NCBI GenBank assembly: GCA_030267965.1
Contig: BRYA01000501.1
Location: 1-20,314, forward strand
Source of the DNA: Triparma columacea
Lineage: Eukaryota; Sar; Bolidophyceae; Parmales; Triparmaceae
DNA: 20,314 bases
Reading direction: 5' to 3'
The position numbers and the translations under genes were made by a program. The notes under the pieces are model-generated. The model was given only the letters and a program-made list of their open reading frames with translations. It was not told the DNA's origin and made no database searches. This document shows, in pieces, positions 1 to 9,561 of this stretch; positions within the stretch are counted from its first letter, which is position 1, and each line of letters begins with the position of its first letter.

Positions 1-87
1 CACACCAAACAATCCTAACACTTACACAGTATCTCCAACAATAACAAATCAATTCAATTTCTTCTACAAATGCTGCTGCCCTTTTAG

Positions 88-3000
88 TCACTCTCCCTCC
101 TCATCTACAGTCGGCACCACGCTGCTTACTCTAGCCTTCCCACCTCCTACCCCTATAATATCTCGACCATCAGCGCCTCCCACACTTGCTCTCCTCATAC
201 TTGATCTCAAAGCACCTGCTACACCACCCCCAGCCTCAGCATCAACACTTGCTCTCCTAACACTTTCCCTCCTTCTAGCATCTCCATCTGCTGGAATGAA
301 ATCCTCTGGGACACTTGCTTTCCTCACATCAGTAAACCAATCTGGCTGCTCTTCTTCCCAATTTGCCCAGTTCATTTCAATCCATTTTCTCAATTCTCCT
401 TCAATTGAGACCCAGTGATGCCTGGAAGTTTCAAAGACGCAAATCTTAACAGCATCACCTTCTCCTTCAAAAAAATATGCCATTGACATATCATTAGATC
501 TCTGCGTGCTCCAGAAGGTGTGCAAGTACTTCCTCTCAATGTTAAAAGAGAAGACAGCAAAGCATAGGGTAGTTATTGGTATGAAATCACTTGCAATTGT
601 TGTTGCAATATCAATTGCTCTCTCATAAACATATGGTGAAGCCATAAATATTGACACTGGCAGGCTTCCAATTGTCAACACAAGACCAAACAACCAGTAG
701 GCTCCCCCAACTTCATTAGGATGTCTATAGTGTATCATTGAAGTGAAGTCCACAATGATCTTGACGATCACTCTGAAAAGTATACTACTCAAAATTTCCA
801 TGTTACCCCCTAACGGCATCCAATACCAGAAGTCTCCCCTCAATATCTTGACAAATAAGTACAGAACAAGGTCGGCTCCAATGTAGAGAAAGGCCCAACT
901 ACCTCCAATCAACCCAAGAAGAACTATTGTTGTACACTTTATGAGAAGCAACCCTGCTGACAAAAGCAACATGGAGACAAATACCACTGTTCTCTTGCTT
1001 GCTTTTGCAGGTATATACCCATAAAAGCCTGGTGCATATTCTCTCCTAGCAGGGTCTGTGTCCCAGTCATAACTTATTGTTGCAGAGGCAAAACCTGTCG
1101 TAATTGCTGATACTGCAACAGAAAGCCATGCTGAAGTTCCAACATCTTTATCACTTGATACTATAGCCATAAGTTGGATAATCACTCCAGGAATGGCCTC
1201 AGCAAACATTTCGAGCACTTTCATAACTGTCATCTCAAGCATTGGGTCAAATGACATCCCAACCTCTTGCTTTGCTCCAGTTGCCACTCTGTAAGCATCA
1301 ACAGCAGGTTTGTACCCGAGCAAGATTGGAATCAACTCACGCAACACCCTCATCATCCCTAACTTCCTATTTTGCACACAAACACCTAGTATCTGAAACC
1401 CAATTGAAACCATCAAACTTGCCAAAGATGCCTTAAAGTATCCATAATTCTTATCACTCAAAAACTTATGTGTCACATACACATCGGTCACCAAATCAAG
1501 CATGCTTGTGGCAGCACCAACAGTGACCCTTGCCTTCAAGCCTAAGTTAGACTTCATAAATAGTTTCATAACAATCTCCTCAAGCATTGGCCTTAACCAA
1601 GGTTGTTCATCTATGACTTCTTGTATTTCTGTGAATTGATGCGCCCATTCATCTACAGCATGAGCAGCAGACAAAGTAGTCAACATGACTGCTGTCATTG
1701 CACTCCCAATCTCCCACCCCCTGGCTTCCTCCTCACTCTTCACTTCTCCCTCATTTGTCGCTCTCCTTTTAAATTTGTTCATAACTACAGCATACAGCAT
1801 AGTTCTCATGAAAGCATGCTGTTCTGTAATCTCTCTTAGTGCCCTATTGGCAGCAATAAATTCTCTCACGACCTCAACCTTACTTTCCCCAACATTCCTA
1901 CTCTTCACTCGCTCCATGAGCTGCTCTCCAAACCTCCTCCCATCCTGCTCTTTTGCATCAGTGCTCTTCAGAAGGTTATCAAAGTAGTAAGCAGAATCAG
2001 TTGCCATGCTCAGGTGCTTGATTACACTCTGTTTGCTGGCAGCTTTTCCTAAACCCTCATGCCTAGTCACCAATACAACCTCCGTCTTATTCTGGTCTAC
2101 CTCGCAAAACTTTGCAGCAGTGAAATGCCTTTCTTGTCCAACTGTGATTACAAGTGTCTTGTTGTTCGATCTGTGGATCTCAAGCTTGCAGGCAACTCCA
2201 CTTTTAAGACCCCAGAAGAATGCTGCAACTTCCTTGTGGGATGCTCTCACAGTTATTGAAGTCTTCCCCCACCCCATTCCCTTCTCTGCCTTTATTAATG
2301 TCTGTCCAGTCAATCCACTACTGATCTCTTGAGCTCCATCAATCTCATCAAAATGACTTTCAATATTTGGTGCTCCCTCAATTGCAATCTCCTCAATCTT
2401 TGCAATGATCTGCTGTCTCTTGAAGGCGGCAATCTCATTGCTCTTGTCAAATTTTCTTCTTATATTCGAGACAGTTGCAAGAAACCTTGTTGCAAGCGTG
2501 TTCATAATGGAAGAGAAAAAAATACCACCAAAATCTACCTTTGATGTAATAGTCACTGATGTTTGTGGCACACCTCCAATAGGCTCAAGTGGCTCAAATA
2601 CCCACACTGTGTGTGCCTTTGCTAAAATATTTCCAGCCTTCATTGGAAAGTCTAGCTGAAGCTCATCTGCGTCTGCAACATCAATAATAACTTTGCCATC
2701 CTGTTGCTTGAACCAGGTAACTTTAAACCTCCCATAGCGGGGAGAAAACCCAGGGATACCAAGATCCCGTGTAAATATGAAGAAGAGCGTACAGGGGTTA
2801 ACTGTGATGACATTCAAGTCTATTATCCCCAAAGCCTTTGCATTCCTTTTGTGTTCTCGATTGCCTAAACTAGCAAACTCACTAGCAGCACACTCCTCCA
2901 CACTAGCATCAACCACAGTAGTGGCAACACCAGTCCCACTGCTTGCCCCATCGACATGAACTAGCTTCATCTTGACCCTCTCATCAGGACTCTTCAGTTC

Positions 3001-5778
3001 ATCAAAGTTCTTATCCACCTTGCACTTCTCATAGAATTCCTTTCCCTTCCTGATTGCATCTTTCTCCTCATCTGTATAGTCTTGGGGCTCATTCTTGATA
3101 ATGTTGGCAAGAGAGACCAGTGCAGCTTTGTCAACCTTTTCATCCCGCTTAAAGGAATCCCTGAGCTCTGATATCACACCTAGTGCTCTCGGTATTGTGC
3201 TGTTTACAACTTTTACTGGAATATACCCTCCTGTGTCCATAAACTGGGTCAATGTTAGTTTACATTGGAGAACACCATATGAGTCTTTTATGTTTGTGGC
3301 GGTGAGTTTGCCACTTGTTGTAGCTTTCACAAGTTTTTCAAGCTTTTCTCCATAGTCAATGTTCTCTTGAGCTGGGACAAATACCACAGACATGGTGCCG
3401 TCTTGTTGTCCCTTTTGCCATACATATCTCATCACAAACTCTCTTTTGTGAAGAGGGAAGGGAAGCTTCTTTACTATAGCAAAAAGCTTCTCGTTGATCC
3501 TTTCCTCTCCCCATTTCCTTATCTCAAGCCTTGCAAAGTCGGCACTTTCTCTGCTTATAGCCATTCTTTCTCTGCTACAGCTTTCAAAGAACCAAGCAGC
3601 TGCTTCCTCTGCTGAACAGTCGGCAACACACTCGGCTCTTCCAAAACCAAGTGTCTTTTCCCCTTTCTCCAGCTGCTTGTACTTAATCTTCATCTTCACT
3701 CCCCCATAAGGTGACTCAAGATGCCCCCACTCTTTTTCATCCTCCCAACCAAAGCGCTCCTCCACCTCCCCAAACAACTTCTTCTGGTCCTCCTCCAACT
3801 CAACCCCCTCCCTCATCCTCTCCACCAAGGCCTCCATGACCTCGGCATCCACCTCCTTCCCGTTCCTCTTGAACTTCTTCTGCAACCTGTTGGCCTCAAT
3901 AAGCTGACTACTTGCAAGGTAGTCAATTGCTTTGTCCATCACTGTCTTATGAATGCCACTAAATTTCAGATCAACTGTTTGAATACGTGTCACTCTGCAT
4001 ACATTTTGGGCAATCTCATTGAAGAAGTAGACACCTGTAGTCTCTGCTAGCACAAATCCTTCCTTACTAAGGTTCTTTAAGCCTCCTCCAGGGTACTCTG
4101 TCAGTGGCACAAAAGCTAACATGTATGAAGTCCGGCCGTTCTCAAGTTTGACTTCCTTCCACACATACCAATTCTGAAATAGTCTATTGGTGGCGGCAGG
4201 GACCTTCACGCCCATATGAAAGTGCATGCTTCTCGTTCCCTCAAAATCATTCCTGATAGTCCTTGGTAAGTTCCCATTATTTTTGAATTGCTTCTCAGAT
4301 AGTGCAAACGTGTCAAGCAGAAATTCCTCTGCCAATACACCCTTTGCTGACTTGTCCACAGTAACTCCATACCCTCCCCATACCTTGTCCTCCTCTCTCC
4401 ACAGGAACTTGTCAATGCCCTCCTTCAGTGTCCCCTTGACTCTCTTCCCCTTCGTGTGGAGTTCCTTCTCTAGACTCCCAACCCTCTCCAACATTGCCTC
4501 CTCCTCTATTGTCAGATGTGGTGCCCTCGGCATGACCTCCTCTACAAAGTGCCTTTTCCTCCGCTCGTCAATGACTGCAGGCTGTCTGAACCGCTTCCTG
4601 ACCTCCTCCATGATACCCTTTACTGCTGCATACGCAACCTTGACGTCTCCTTTCTTGATTCTGCCACTGTTCCAGCCTTCAACCCTAGATCTCGTGGATC
4701 TCACACTCTTAAATGTTTTGACTGTGCGAACATCAACTTCTGATTTCATCTCTGTTGCTCTCTCCTTTGCCTTGAGAGTTCCCACCATTGTAACTGCAGT
4801 TTGACCAAACTCGAAATCAGAGAAACTGAGCTCGCCCTTAATTACACCTCGCTTAACAGTCTTTGTCTTCATTTGATCAAGAATCTCGACAAGCTTTGCA
4901 GTTGCCTCATCAGAAAGGTCATCCTCATCAAGGGGTGCCAACTCCATAATGTTCGTCGATTTGTCAGGAGAGACGACTTTGACGTTGAGGAGAAATTCGA
5001 CAAACTTATTCCCGCTGCCGTAGTGCTGCCAGTAGACGAGTCTGTGAATTACTCCTTCCTTTTCGTCATACTTGTGGAGAGTCTTCCTCCGGAACTTGCC
5101 CTGCTCACAATCGGTGAGGATATAGCCAACGATCTTGTCACGCTCCTCGTGGAAAACACCAGCGAGCTCCATAACCTTCACATCGACACCAGTAGAGTTG
5201 TCCATGAGGTCTTCAATGGCTCCTCGGTCATCCAGAAGCTTGACAAGTTTAACTTGTTCTGGGCCAAGAGCTGCGTAATCGATATCTACGGGACCGTGTA
5301 TTGCGGAGGGTGTGTGATTGGAGCTGGAGAGGAGCTGCGGGGGGTCTTTGTTCCTGACGGTGTTGTCAGGATCTAATGTCATGGACTGAGCGGCAGTGGC
5401 GAGGCTGTCAGTCGCAAGGCCGACTGGCGTGTGGCCGGGAGTCGCGCACCCAACAGCCCTGTCAATCTCCTCATCAGTCTGAGTGGCTCCACCGATGCCT
5501 ACGAGGGACTCTTTGTTTCCCTCGACCTTTTCCCCCGCCACATTTTCATTGTCACCGAGGCCGTCAGGAGGATCGTCGACGCGAAAAACCTGTCCATTCT
5601 CCATATTATTGTCATCGATAGAATCAATAACATCTTCAGGAGCACCAAATATCCCCTCGCTCACCCCCCTTGCGATGTCGATAGTTTTTTCATGGAGGAA
5701 ATTCTCGACGTCGCTGCTGGCTACAATGTGCTTGTCCTCCTGCTGGGGGCTGTCTTTAGTGCTCATTTTGACACCCAA
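88..5778 (-). CDS. Giant multi-START-domain polytopic membrane protein (1896 aa, intronless)
   Basis: One uninterrupted reading frame of 1896 codons. The soluble N-terminal two thirds holds about five START-like (lipid-binding, Bet v1-fold) modules at roughly residues 167-345, 483-630, 690-890, 936-1120 and 1156-1265. Module 3 is clearest, with the START-typical stretch LPFPLHKREFVMRYVW; module 4 has NPCTLFFIFTRDLG; modules 1 and 2 have RLVYWQHYGSG and NWYVWKEV followed by FVPLTEYPGG. A helical linker follows, then about 8-10 hydrophobic segments between residues 1360 and 1745. Within these, LDLVTDVYVTHKFL and EMFAEAIPGVIIQL recall the D-x3-D helix and the E-x2-PQ-like helix of Xkr/CED-8 scramblases, but only weakly. 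The cytosolic tail has WANWEEEQPDWF near residue 1805 and four basic-directed Ser sites. Two in-frame ATGs (codons 1 and 5) are possible starts. A lipid sensing or transfer role at a membrane is inference; the START assignment is moderately sure and the membrane-domain family is unsure. Confidence 0.85.
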   Translation of the reverse strand: MGVKMSTKDSPQQEDKHIVASSDVENFLHEKTIDIARGVSEGIFGAPEDVIDSIDDNNMENGQVFRVDDPPDGLGDNENVAGEKVEGNKESLVGIGGATQTDEEIDRAVGCATPGHTPVGLATDSLATAAQSMTLDPDNTVRNKDPPQLLSSSNHTPSAIHGPVDIDYAALGPEQVKLVKLLDDRGAIEDLMDNSTGVDVKVMELAGVFHEERDKIVGYILTDCEQGKFRRKTLHKYDEKEGVIHRLVYWQHYGSGNKFVEFLLNVKVVSPDKSTNIMELAPLDEDDLSDEATAKLVEILDQMKTKTVKRGVIKGELSFSDFEFGQTAVTMVGTLKAKERATEMKSEVDVRTVKTFKSVRSTRSRVEGWNSGRIKKGDVKVAYAAVKGIMEEVRKRFRQPAVIDERRKRHFVEEVMPRAPHLTIEEEAMLERVGSLEKELHTKGKRVKGTLKEGIDKFLWREEDKVWGGYGVTVDKSAKGVLAEEFLLDTFALSEKQFKNNGNLPRTIRNDFEGTRSMHFHMGVKVPAATNRLFQNWYVWKEVKLENGRTSYMLAFVPLTEYPGGGLKNLSKEGFVLAETTGVYFFNEIAQNVCRVTRIQTVDLKFSGIHKTVMDKAIDYLASSQLIEANRLQKKFKRNGKEVDAEVMEALVERMREGVELEEDQKKLFGEVEERFGWEDEKEWGHLESPYGGVKMKIKYKQLEKGEKTLGFGRAECVADCSAEEAAAWFFESCSRERMAISRESADFARLEIRKWGEERINEKLFAIVKKLPFPLHKREFVMRYVWQKGQQDGTMSVVFVPAQENIDYGEKLEKLVKATTSGKLTATNIKDSYGVLQCKLTLTQFMDTGGYIPVKVVNSTIPRALGVISELRDSFKRDEKVDKAALVSLANIIKNEPQDYTDEEKDAIRKGKEFYEKCKVDKNFDELKSPDERVKMKLVHVDGASSGTGVATTVVDASVEECAASEFASLGNREHKRNAKALGIIDLNVITVNPCTLFFIFTRDLGIPGFSPRYGRFKVTWFKQQDGKVIIDVADADELQLDFPMKAGNILAKAHTVWVFEPLEPIGGVPQTSVTITSKVDFGGIFFSSIMNTLATRFLATVSNIRRKFDKSNEIAAFKRQQIIAKIEEIAIEGAPNIESHFDEIDGAQEISSGLTGQTLIKAEKGMGWGKTSITVRASHKEVAAFFWGLKSGVACKLEIHRSNNKTLVITVGQERHFTAAKFCEVDQNKTEVVLVTRHEGLGKAASKQSVIKHLSMATDSAYYFDNLLKSTDAKEQDGRRFGEQLMERVKSRNVGESKVEVVREFIAANRALREITEQHAFMRTMLYAVVMNKFKRRATNEGEVKSEEEARGWEIGSAMTAVMLTTLSAAHAVDEWAHQFTEIQEVIDEQPWLRPMLEEIVMKLFMKSNLGLKARVTVGAATSMLDLVTDVYVTHKFLSDKNYGYFKASLASLMVSIGFQILGVCVQNRKLGMMRVLRELIPILLGYKPAVDAYRVATGAKQEVGMSFDPMLEMTVMKVLEMFAEAIPGVIIQLMAIVSSDKDVGTSAWLSVAVSAITTGFASATISYDWDTDPARREYAPGFYGYIPAKASKRTVVFVSMLLLSAGLLLIKCTTIVLLGLIGGSWAFLYIGADLVLYLFVKILRGDFWYWMPLGGNMEILSSILFRVIVKIIVDFTSMIHYRHPNEVGGAYWLFGLVLTIGSLPVSIFMASPYVYERAIDIATTIASDFIPITTLCFAVFSFNIERKYLHTFWSTQRSNDMSMAYFFEGEGDAVKICVFETSRHHWVSIEGELRKWIEMNWANWEEEQPDWFTDVRKASVPEDFIPADGDARRRESVRRASVDAEAGGGVAGALRSSMRRASVGGADGRDIIGVGGGKARVSSVVPTVDEEGE

Positions 5779-6381
5779 ATGATTTTTTTTGCTGAATAAG
5801 GTGTGTAAGGGTGAAGGGAGGGGCAGGACGGTGTAAATACTGGGCTAGTTGGGCATCTCGTGCGATTTGTCCCCAGCTCCAAGACTTGTTGGCTTGACCC
5901 CCTGTCCTAACCGCCCAAACAACTTCCATGGGATGCCCAAATTCGCTCAAATTAGTAACACGTCAAAATACACCCCCCCCAAACGCACGCTCTACTCCGA
6001 GAGCAACAACTTGGGGCTTCCAAATTTCACTACAAGAACGTCCTGCTTTCAAAGAAAGACCCTCGCCCTGACTCATCGTGGGGGCCTGGGAAGCATTTTC
6101 CTCAGAGATTGTCTACGCTTATGTGCACCCTCACAAATACTTAAGTATACCTCTATATTCCACCTCAACTCACCAATTTTACGATCGGTGTATCTCTGTG
6201 TAAGTAAAATCTATGTTTTGGAGACCCCAAAAGCTCCATGACCCTGATACTCAAACATCAATCTTTGCCTGCCTCCCTTTGACCAAGGAATATCGATAAA
6301 CGTCACTTAAACCTCTATTAGTAACTCCGCTACTCGAAGTCTTTTATCCATTCTCGCCATACTAACGTTCTGCCTCAATAA
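5779..6381. other. 603-bp divergent intergenic region
   Basis: This gap separates the starts of the START-repeat gene (leftward) and the methyltransferase gene (rightward), so it should hold both 5' UTRs and promoters. I see C-runs near 5973 and AT-rich stretches around 6130-6230 and 6290-6350. I find no convincing coding potential, tRNA or repeat. The longest open frame across it (5849-6241, plus) has no family features and looks like chance. Confidence 0.5.
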
Positions 6382-7359
6382 ATGTCTGGCCTCAGTTCCC
6401 GGCCCCAAACTTCTTCCCCCCCTCTCCCCCCCCTGGCTACATCACTTGTACCCGTCGGGCCATCGATGTCGGTATCCCTCGTTCACGTCGCATCGCCAGA
6501 GGGTGGGGTCTTTAGCCAAAGGAAGAAGCAGTGTGACCTGTGAGTGCAGTGCGGTTTGCAAACCCACTTTGCAAAACCATTATCACTTACAGTTTCTCTC
6601 TCTCTCTCTCTCTCTCCCCCCCCCCACCCCCCTAGATGGGAGTTTGTTTGGGGGACATCAATTTTGTTTAGTAGGCTGCTGAGGAAGCTTGAGCCAGTGT
6701 TTTCGGGCGCGCCGGTTGTCTGTTCTCCAGCTGCCTCTTTCCCACCTCAGTCGCCGCGACAGTGCTCTGTTCTAGAGGTCGGTTGCGGGAGCGCACTTTG
6801 TTCGCTTGTGTGCGCCATGTCAGGTGCCACCCGCGTTGTCGCTACGGACGCTGTCGAGGATGCGGTAAGGGTAGCGGAAATGAGCAGGGTGGCGAACGGG
6901 ATTGGCGAGGGGATAATGGAGTTCAAAAGGGCAAGCTGGGAAAGCGTAGAGAGTTACGAGAAGGACACTTTCGATTTTGTAGTGGGGAGCGACATTCTCT
7001 TCGGGAGATGGTGTGCAGAGCCAGTAAGCCGGGTTGTTGAAAGATGTATGAAAAAGGAGGGACTTGCAATTATCGCGGATCCGGTCAGATTAAACATGGA
7101 GGAGTTTATAGAGAGGGTTGAGATGAAGGGCATGGTGGTCGACGTTAGAAAATTCCCCTTGAACGATTTGGAGAGTGTAGTGAGGGAGGTGGGAGGACTG
7201 GTAGATGAACAAGGCAAGCCCTTTGTTAAGCTCAAAGAGGCGAAGGTGTGTATTATAAGATGGCAAACGGAGAGGGAGGGTGAGGGCATCATGTCGGATG
7301 TTTCAAAGGGGGTGCTGAAAATTCTTATGGAAAACACCGTGTTGTGTGAGAAAGATTAA
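6382..7359 (+). CDS. Family-16 (METTL21/FAM86-type) SAM-dependent methyltransferase, two exons
   Basis: Proposed exons are 6382-6539 and 6636-7359, giving 293 aa. The donor is GTGAGT at 6540 and the acceptor is TAG at 6633-6635, after a CT microsatellite and C-run. Splicing creates CDLWEFVWGTSILFSRLL at the junction, matching the LWPSAxxLxxYL-type helix at the start of this fold. Motif I is VLEVGCGSALCSL at about residues 98-110, the acidic end of beta 2 is VVATDA, and the DxxF/Y post-II motif is GSDILFG. Family members methylate lysine (eEF1A, eEF2, chaperones) or other protein residues; the substrate here cannot be told. The frame has a stop directly before ATG 6382, and a second in-frame ATG at 6466 gives a 265-aa form. 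The gene faces the minus-strand gene ending at 7499 tail to tail. Domain confidence is high; the exact start is uncertain. Confidence 0.82.
6593..6632 (+). repeat. CT microsatellite plus C-run inside a splice-acceptor pyrimidine tract
   Basis: About eleven CT units run straight into a run of ten C, then A and six more C, directly before the TAG acceptor of the methyltransferase intron. It serves as the polypyrimidine tract, so length slippage would alter the acceptor environment rather than the protein. Confidence 0.85.
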
Positions 7360-7498
7360 GAGGCGGGGAAGGGGGGGGGATGATATTATATTCGAGGGGC
7401 ATTCATGGCTTGAAATTGATTATCTTTATAGCAAAGGGGGCTGGCACATAACAACAAATATGTTTTTACAACGATATCGTACTCCCCTCCCTCCCATC

Positions 7499-7927
7499 TT
7501 AATCTTTCTCCCCCTCAAACAACTTTCTCCAAAACACCCGCATATCATCTCTGCTATACCCTTTCAACCCGTTCGTATTCTCCATGCTTCTCCTCTCCTC
7601 CGCCCACCTCGCCTTCCTCTCCATCTCCGACTCCACCATTTTCGAAGCAGCCACAACCATCTCACGCCTCCGTTTCTCCTTCTTCCCTACAGCAGATAGC
7701 TCCTGAGCTTCCTCCTCCTCTTCACCACTTCTCCCGCCAACCTCCCCCTCTTCACCACTTCTCCCACCAACCTCCCCCTCATTTTTCTTAGTAGCTGTCG
7801 TAACGTCGGGAAAGTTCAAAAAATTGGCCCAAAAGTATCGATTACCCATGCCACCAATACCTTCAACCTCAAAAACAGACCACCTTTCTAGCCTTCTTAC
7901 CGTGAGTCTTCTAACTAGTCCGTTCAT
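7499..7927 (-). CDS. Hypothetical small basic/acidic protein, possibly mitochondrial (142 aa)
   Basis: Single-exon reading frame; family not recognised. The N-terminus MNGLVRRLTVRRLERW is rich in Arg with no acidic residue in the first 14 positions, resembling an amphipathic mitochondrial presequence. The middle is a Glu-rich low-complexity stretch holding a perfect 10-residue duplication (GEVGGRSGEE twice). The C-terminal half is charged and helical and ends GYSRDDMRVFWRKLFEGEKD, which looks like a real conserved protein end. An in-frame TAG lies about 25-30 bases upstream of ATG 7927, supporting this start. It is tail to tail with the methyltransferase (about 140 bp) and head to head with the VIT transporter (275 bp). 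It could be a small organellar assembly or regulatory factor, but nothing identifies one. Confidence 0.55.
   Translation of the reverse strand: MNGLVRRLTVRRLERWSVFEVEGIGGMGNRYFWANFLNFPDVTTATKKNEGEVGGRSGEEGEVGGRSGEEEEEAQELSAVGKKEKRRREMVVAASKMVESEMERKARWAEERRSMENTNGLKGYSRDDMRVFWRKLFEGEKD
7721..7780 (-). repeat. 30-bp tandem duplication in coding sequence
   Basis: Units 7721-7750 and 7751-7780 are adjacent and differ at one base (CCCGCC versus CCCACC). They encode the two GEVGGRSGEE copies of the small hypothetical protein. Thirty bases is a multiple of three, so copy-number change keeps the frame. Confidence 0.9.
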
Positions 7928-8202
7928 TAAGCTCGCTTCGGTTCGTGCTGTCTACTACTGGAATCCTTTGCGAAAATGGTTCCCCCTATCCCCCTCCTTC
8001 TCGACCCAAGGTAATATTTGTCCTCAGGAGCACTCTCTACTGATTATACTCCTTCCCTTCCCCCTTTACTTTTCTCTTATACTTGTCAAAATCCTTTTGA
8101 AGGGTCCTATGGTCTCTCCAAGAGTTTTTTAGATATTTCCCTTTTTTTTCATTCACTCTCGGACTCACATTCCTTCTCCTTCCAATCAATCAACCAATCT
8201 TA
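7928..8202. promoter_or_regulatory. Divergent 5' region between the small hypothetical gene and the VIT gene
   Basis: This 275-bp gap separates two opposed start codons and must contain both 5' leaders. The VIT side is pyrimidine-rich, with TC- and T-rich runs around 8120-8200 ending in CAATCAATCAACCAATC just before ATG 8203. No discrete promoter element is identifiable by eye. Confidence 0.4.
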
Positions 8203-9438
8203 ATGTCTGAGACGACACCCCTTACTCAACCCACTGCTCGTAAGGCTTACGACGGACAGGATCTTGAGGCTTCAAAGGTGAGTTTATTCAAAGAGAAAAG
8301 ATGTCTTTTTCACTGCTTGCTGCCTCCGGTGATTTGCTTCTTCTTGCTGAATACTGGCCCTTGTACCTCCGTACTCAATATCGCATTATCATCAACATCT
8401 CAATCATCTCGCTCGTCCCACACTCAACCTCACTCATTCTCCATCCCTCCAAAACAAAGGGTTTCCACGATGCTCGTCACGTGGGAGCTATTGAGGACCA
8501 TCAGTCTGGTGGAGATTACGTGAAGGCCATCGTCTTTGGCGGTCTGGACGGCATTCTTACCTCCTTTGCTATTGTTGCTGGGTCAGCGGGAGGAAACTTG
8601 GCCCCAAGCGTGGTGCTTGTTCTTGGGTTCAGGTGAGGAAGGATGATACGTCCATGATGATGCCTGCCGCACGCACGCAACGCACATAGCTAGAAGGTGC
8701 TTAACCCTGCTCCTCCTCCTAACCCTCTCACCCTTCCACCCTTCAGTAATGTTTTTGCCGATGCTCTCAGCATGGGTGTCGGGGAGTTCCTCTCCTCCAA
8801 GGCACACAATGAGTGGGTTCTTAGCGAACGCAAGCGCGAGCAGTGGGAGCTCGAGCATTACCCCGAGGGCGAGGTGAGAGGAGAGGAGATAGAACTGCGA
8901 CAAGCTGAGAAGAGCGCTTCCCTAACTCTAACTCTAAAATCCCACCACCTTTTCATTTCCCCATTTGTGTTTGCTCGTCCAGATTCAGGAGATGATCGAC
9001 ATCTACATTGAGCGCGGGATGAATCAGGAGGACGCAAAGATGGTCATAAACAAGATGGCAAAGTACCCTGAATTCTTTGTCGATATCATGATGGCCGAGG
9101 AGCTCCAGCTGCAGGTGCCAGAGGATAGCCACAAGTGCGACAGCATGAAGGAGGGTCTGGTCATGTTCCTCTCCTTCGCCATCTTTGGCTCCCTCCCTCT
9201 CCTGGGCTACGTCATCATTCCCCTCTGTTTCTCGGACCTCCCTGAGGAGGCCCTCTTTGTCTCCGCCTGCGTTGTCACCGGCCTCGTCCTCTTCATCATG
9301 GGCTGTGTCAAGTCCATGTTCTCCGCCACCCACTGGTTCATCTCTGGGACGGAGACCCTCACCCTCGGCGGAGCGTGCGCGACCGTGGCCTATGTTATCG
9401 GACAATACGTTGAACAGCAGACCGGCGAGAAAGCTTAA
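8203..9438 (+). CDS. VIT1/CCC1-family vacuolar iron/manganese transporter, four exons
   Basis: Proposed exons are 8203-8277, 8460-8632, 8747-8873 and 8983-9438, giving 276 aa; all junctions are GT-AG and keep frame. The family moves Fe2+/Mn2+ from the cytosol into the vacuole in exchange for protons. TM1 carries AIVFGGLDG with the conserved Asp at residue 55. TM2, restored only by splicing exons 2 and 3, reads SNVFADALSMGVGEFLSSKA, with the conserved Met 92 and Glu 96. The cytosolic metal-binding helices follow: Glu-rich HNEWVLSERKREQWELEHY, then IERGMNQEDAKMVINKM. Three C-terminal helices include GLVMFLSFAIFGSLPLLGY, a second near LFVSACVVTGLVLFIMG and a last one near GACATVAYVIGQYVE. The typical five-helix layout and about 250-280-aa length are complete. 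It converges on the ABCG gene (123 bp). Its substrate preference (Fe versus Mn) and exact membrane are family inference. Confidence 0.92.
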
Positions 9439-9561
9439 TGAATACAATAAGCACCATAAATACATACCTAAGCAGGGATAATTTTTTTGACGAAAATGAA
9501 TTAGTTCTGTATCGAATCAGCTGCATCTTTGTCCACGCCTCCTTCACTCTTCTCTTCTATT

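Noticed and set aside
4226..5376. Two long plus-strand open frames (4226-4804 and 4801-5376) antisense to the START-repeat gene
   Set aside because: They lie fully inside a clear coding frame, have no domain pattern, and arise from the codon bias of the opposite strand.
5849..6241. 130-codon plus frame in the divergent intergenic region
   Set aside because: Composition looks random, there is no start context or motif, and it sits where two promoters and 5' UTRs are expected.
8953..9465. 170-codon minus frame over the last VIT exon
   Set aside because: It is antisense to conserved transporter helices and is His/Glu/Gly rich, as expected for a shadow of a membrane protein exon.
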